A stretch of DNA of 64,000 nucleotides from Chionis minor (taxonomy: Eukaryota; Chordata; Aves; Charadriiformes; Chionididae): NCBI GenBank assembly GCA_013398295.1, contig VZSF01002028.1:124303-188302 (forward strand), written 5' to 3'. The notes below the pieces were generated by a model that did no database searches, had not been told where the DNA came from, and worked only from the letters and a program-made list of their open reading frames with translations. The first letter of the stretch is position 1. Each line of letters begins with the position of its first letter. A program made the position numbers and the translations under genes. Positions 63,249-64,000 of the stretch are shown piece after piece.

Positions 63249-63429
63249 CCAACCCCAAAACAAAAACCAAACCCCAAACCCAGCCTCATTCGTGTTCCCA
63301 TCCGTTTTTACCCTGATAGAGAAGTTACCCACAGTTCACCGCACCGGTCACACGCGCGCGCACACACAGTCACTGCGATGGGTCCCTCCGAGGGCCGCCG
63401 GCGGTTCGGCTCTGTCCTCCGGCCCCGTC

Positions 63430-63702
63430 TCAGACGAAGGAGGAGAACCCTGTCACTGGAGTCCGGGAGCCGGGTGCGGGCTGTCCCGTTGGGGTGTACA
63501 CCCCTCCTGAGCTCTGTGTCGTGATGACAGTCTGGAAATAGGGTTCTGTCTCGCTGGCGGCGCACTCCTCGTATCGATAGGACGCTGGGTGCTTCACCCC
63601 CTTCTGCTGCCGCTTCCAGGAGTTGTAGTACGTGGGGTCACTCATGTAATGGTTCACAAAGGAGTGCTTTGGCAACTCGTCTTCATAATCTGAGTCAGTG
63701 GC
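63430..63702 (-). CDS. SDK1: Sidekick cell-adhesion protein, last coding exon (3' partial gene)
   Basis: Encodes the last 90 residues and TGA of a Sidekick protein, an immunoglobulin/fibronectin type III homophilic adhesion molecule of synapses. This part is the cytoplasmic tail. Recognisable segments are DSDYEDELPKHSFVNHYMSD, PTYYNSWKRQQKG, EPYFQTVITTQSSGGVYTP and the C-terminus TPVTGFSSFV. The last residues (FSSFV) are the PDZ ligand that binds MAGI scaffolds in Sidekicks. The exon starts after a long T/C tract ending TGCTCCAG; the rest of the gene lies right of the window. SDK1 and SDK2 share this tail. I choose SDK1 because it is the Sidekick linked to CYP3A in birds (established synteny, recalled and not checked here). 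Confidence 0.85.
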   Translation of the reverse strand, partial: ATDSDYEDELPKHSFVNHYMSDPTYYNSWKRQQKGVKHPASYRYEECAASETEPYFQTVITTQSSGGVYTPTGQPAPGSRTPVTGFSSFV

Positions 63703-64000
63703 CTGGAGCATCAGGGGGAAAAAAAAAAATTATAAAAAAAAATCAGCTATTAGCATCTATGATTTAGCCTGTTCCACTCTAAAAGACATTACAGACAAGT
63801 TTAATATCACTGGCTGACAAAAGCTGTAATTTCAGGGTAGGATGGGTTTGTAGTCCAAGAGTAATACATGCTGGACTGGAGAAAAGCACCGTGCTCGGGT
63901 TTAAGCCAGGCTTTGCTGCCTGGGAGAGTCCCCCGACAAACGCCGGTGATAAGAGATGCAGAGAAATCCCTTCTAATTCACTGCGGAACGCTGCGGCAGG

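Larger units (their letters stand above)
48901..63429. other. Intergenic DNA and probable 3' UTR of the Sidekick gene
   Basis: No other gene recognised. It holds the fold-back CR1 at 52087, an A17 run at 54907-54923, an A-rich purine stretch near 56035-56130, and a purine run with two homopolymers near 62821-62890. Minus-strand AATAAA hexamers at 59743-59748 and 60524-60529 are possible ends for the Sidekick transcript, but neither has a convincing GT-rich element after it. An ambiguous base (N) is at 62787. Confidence 0.55.

Overview
The window is vertebrate nuclear DNA, most likely from a bird. The evidence is spliced genes with GT-AG introns, several CR1-type LINE tails carrying the ATTCTATG 3' end typical of birds, compact introns, and two cytochrome P450 3A genes next to the 3' end of a Sidekick gene. 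CR1 also occurs in other reptiles, so 'bird' is an inference. No operons, CRISPR arrays, tRNAs or viral genes were recognised.

Layout: (1) 1-9.5 kb, plus strand: a CYP3A gene from exon 2 to the stop codon and 3' UTR. Every exon boundary can be read; exon 1 lies left of the window. (2) 15.8-26.5 kb, plus strand: an old, decayed CYP3A copy that keeps its intron layout. Clear remnants of exons 3, 6, 7, 8, 9, 11 and 13, and weaker ones of exons 2, 5, 10 and 12, lie in the right order. Two stretches of non-coding DNA downstream of the first gene are also repeated, in order, downstream of this pseudogene, so the unit arose by tandem block duplication. Its intron 6 holds a 46-bp minisatellite. (3) 30-33.4 kb: three CR1 3' fragments in alternating orientation. 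(4) 36.5-48.75 kb, minus strand: a complete 13-exon CYP3A gene of 509 codons with a TATA-like box and liver-type factor motifs just upstream of the ATG. (5) 48.9-63.4 kb: mostly non-coding, with one odd fold-back CR1. (6) 63.4-63.7 kb, minus strand: the last coding exon of a Sidekick cell-adhesion gene (SDK1 by synteny), ending in the PDZ-binding tail FSSFV. A 56-bp direct duplication with an ambiguous base in its probable 3' UTR looks like an assembly fault.

The two intact CYP3A genes converge (tail to tail). Both encode ER-anchored haem mono-oxygenases with the proline-rich hinge, WxxxR, AGYETT, ExxR and [10 protein letters not shown] motifs. Both have an 85-nt exon 9, six codons longer than the human exon. 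They differ mainly in the substrate-recognition segments, which fits two detoxification enzymes of different specificity. I saw no sign of a new biological system. The most informative structure is the tandem-duplicated pseudogene unit with its conserved non-coding flanks.
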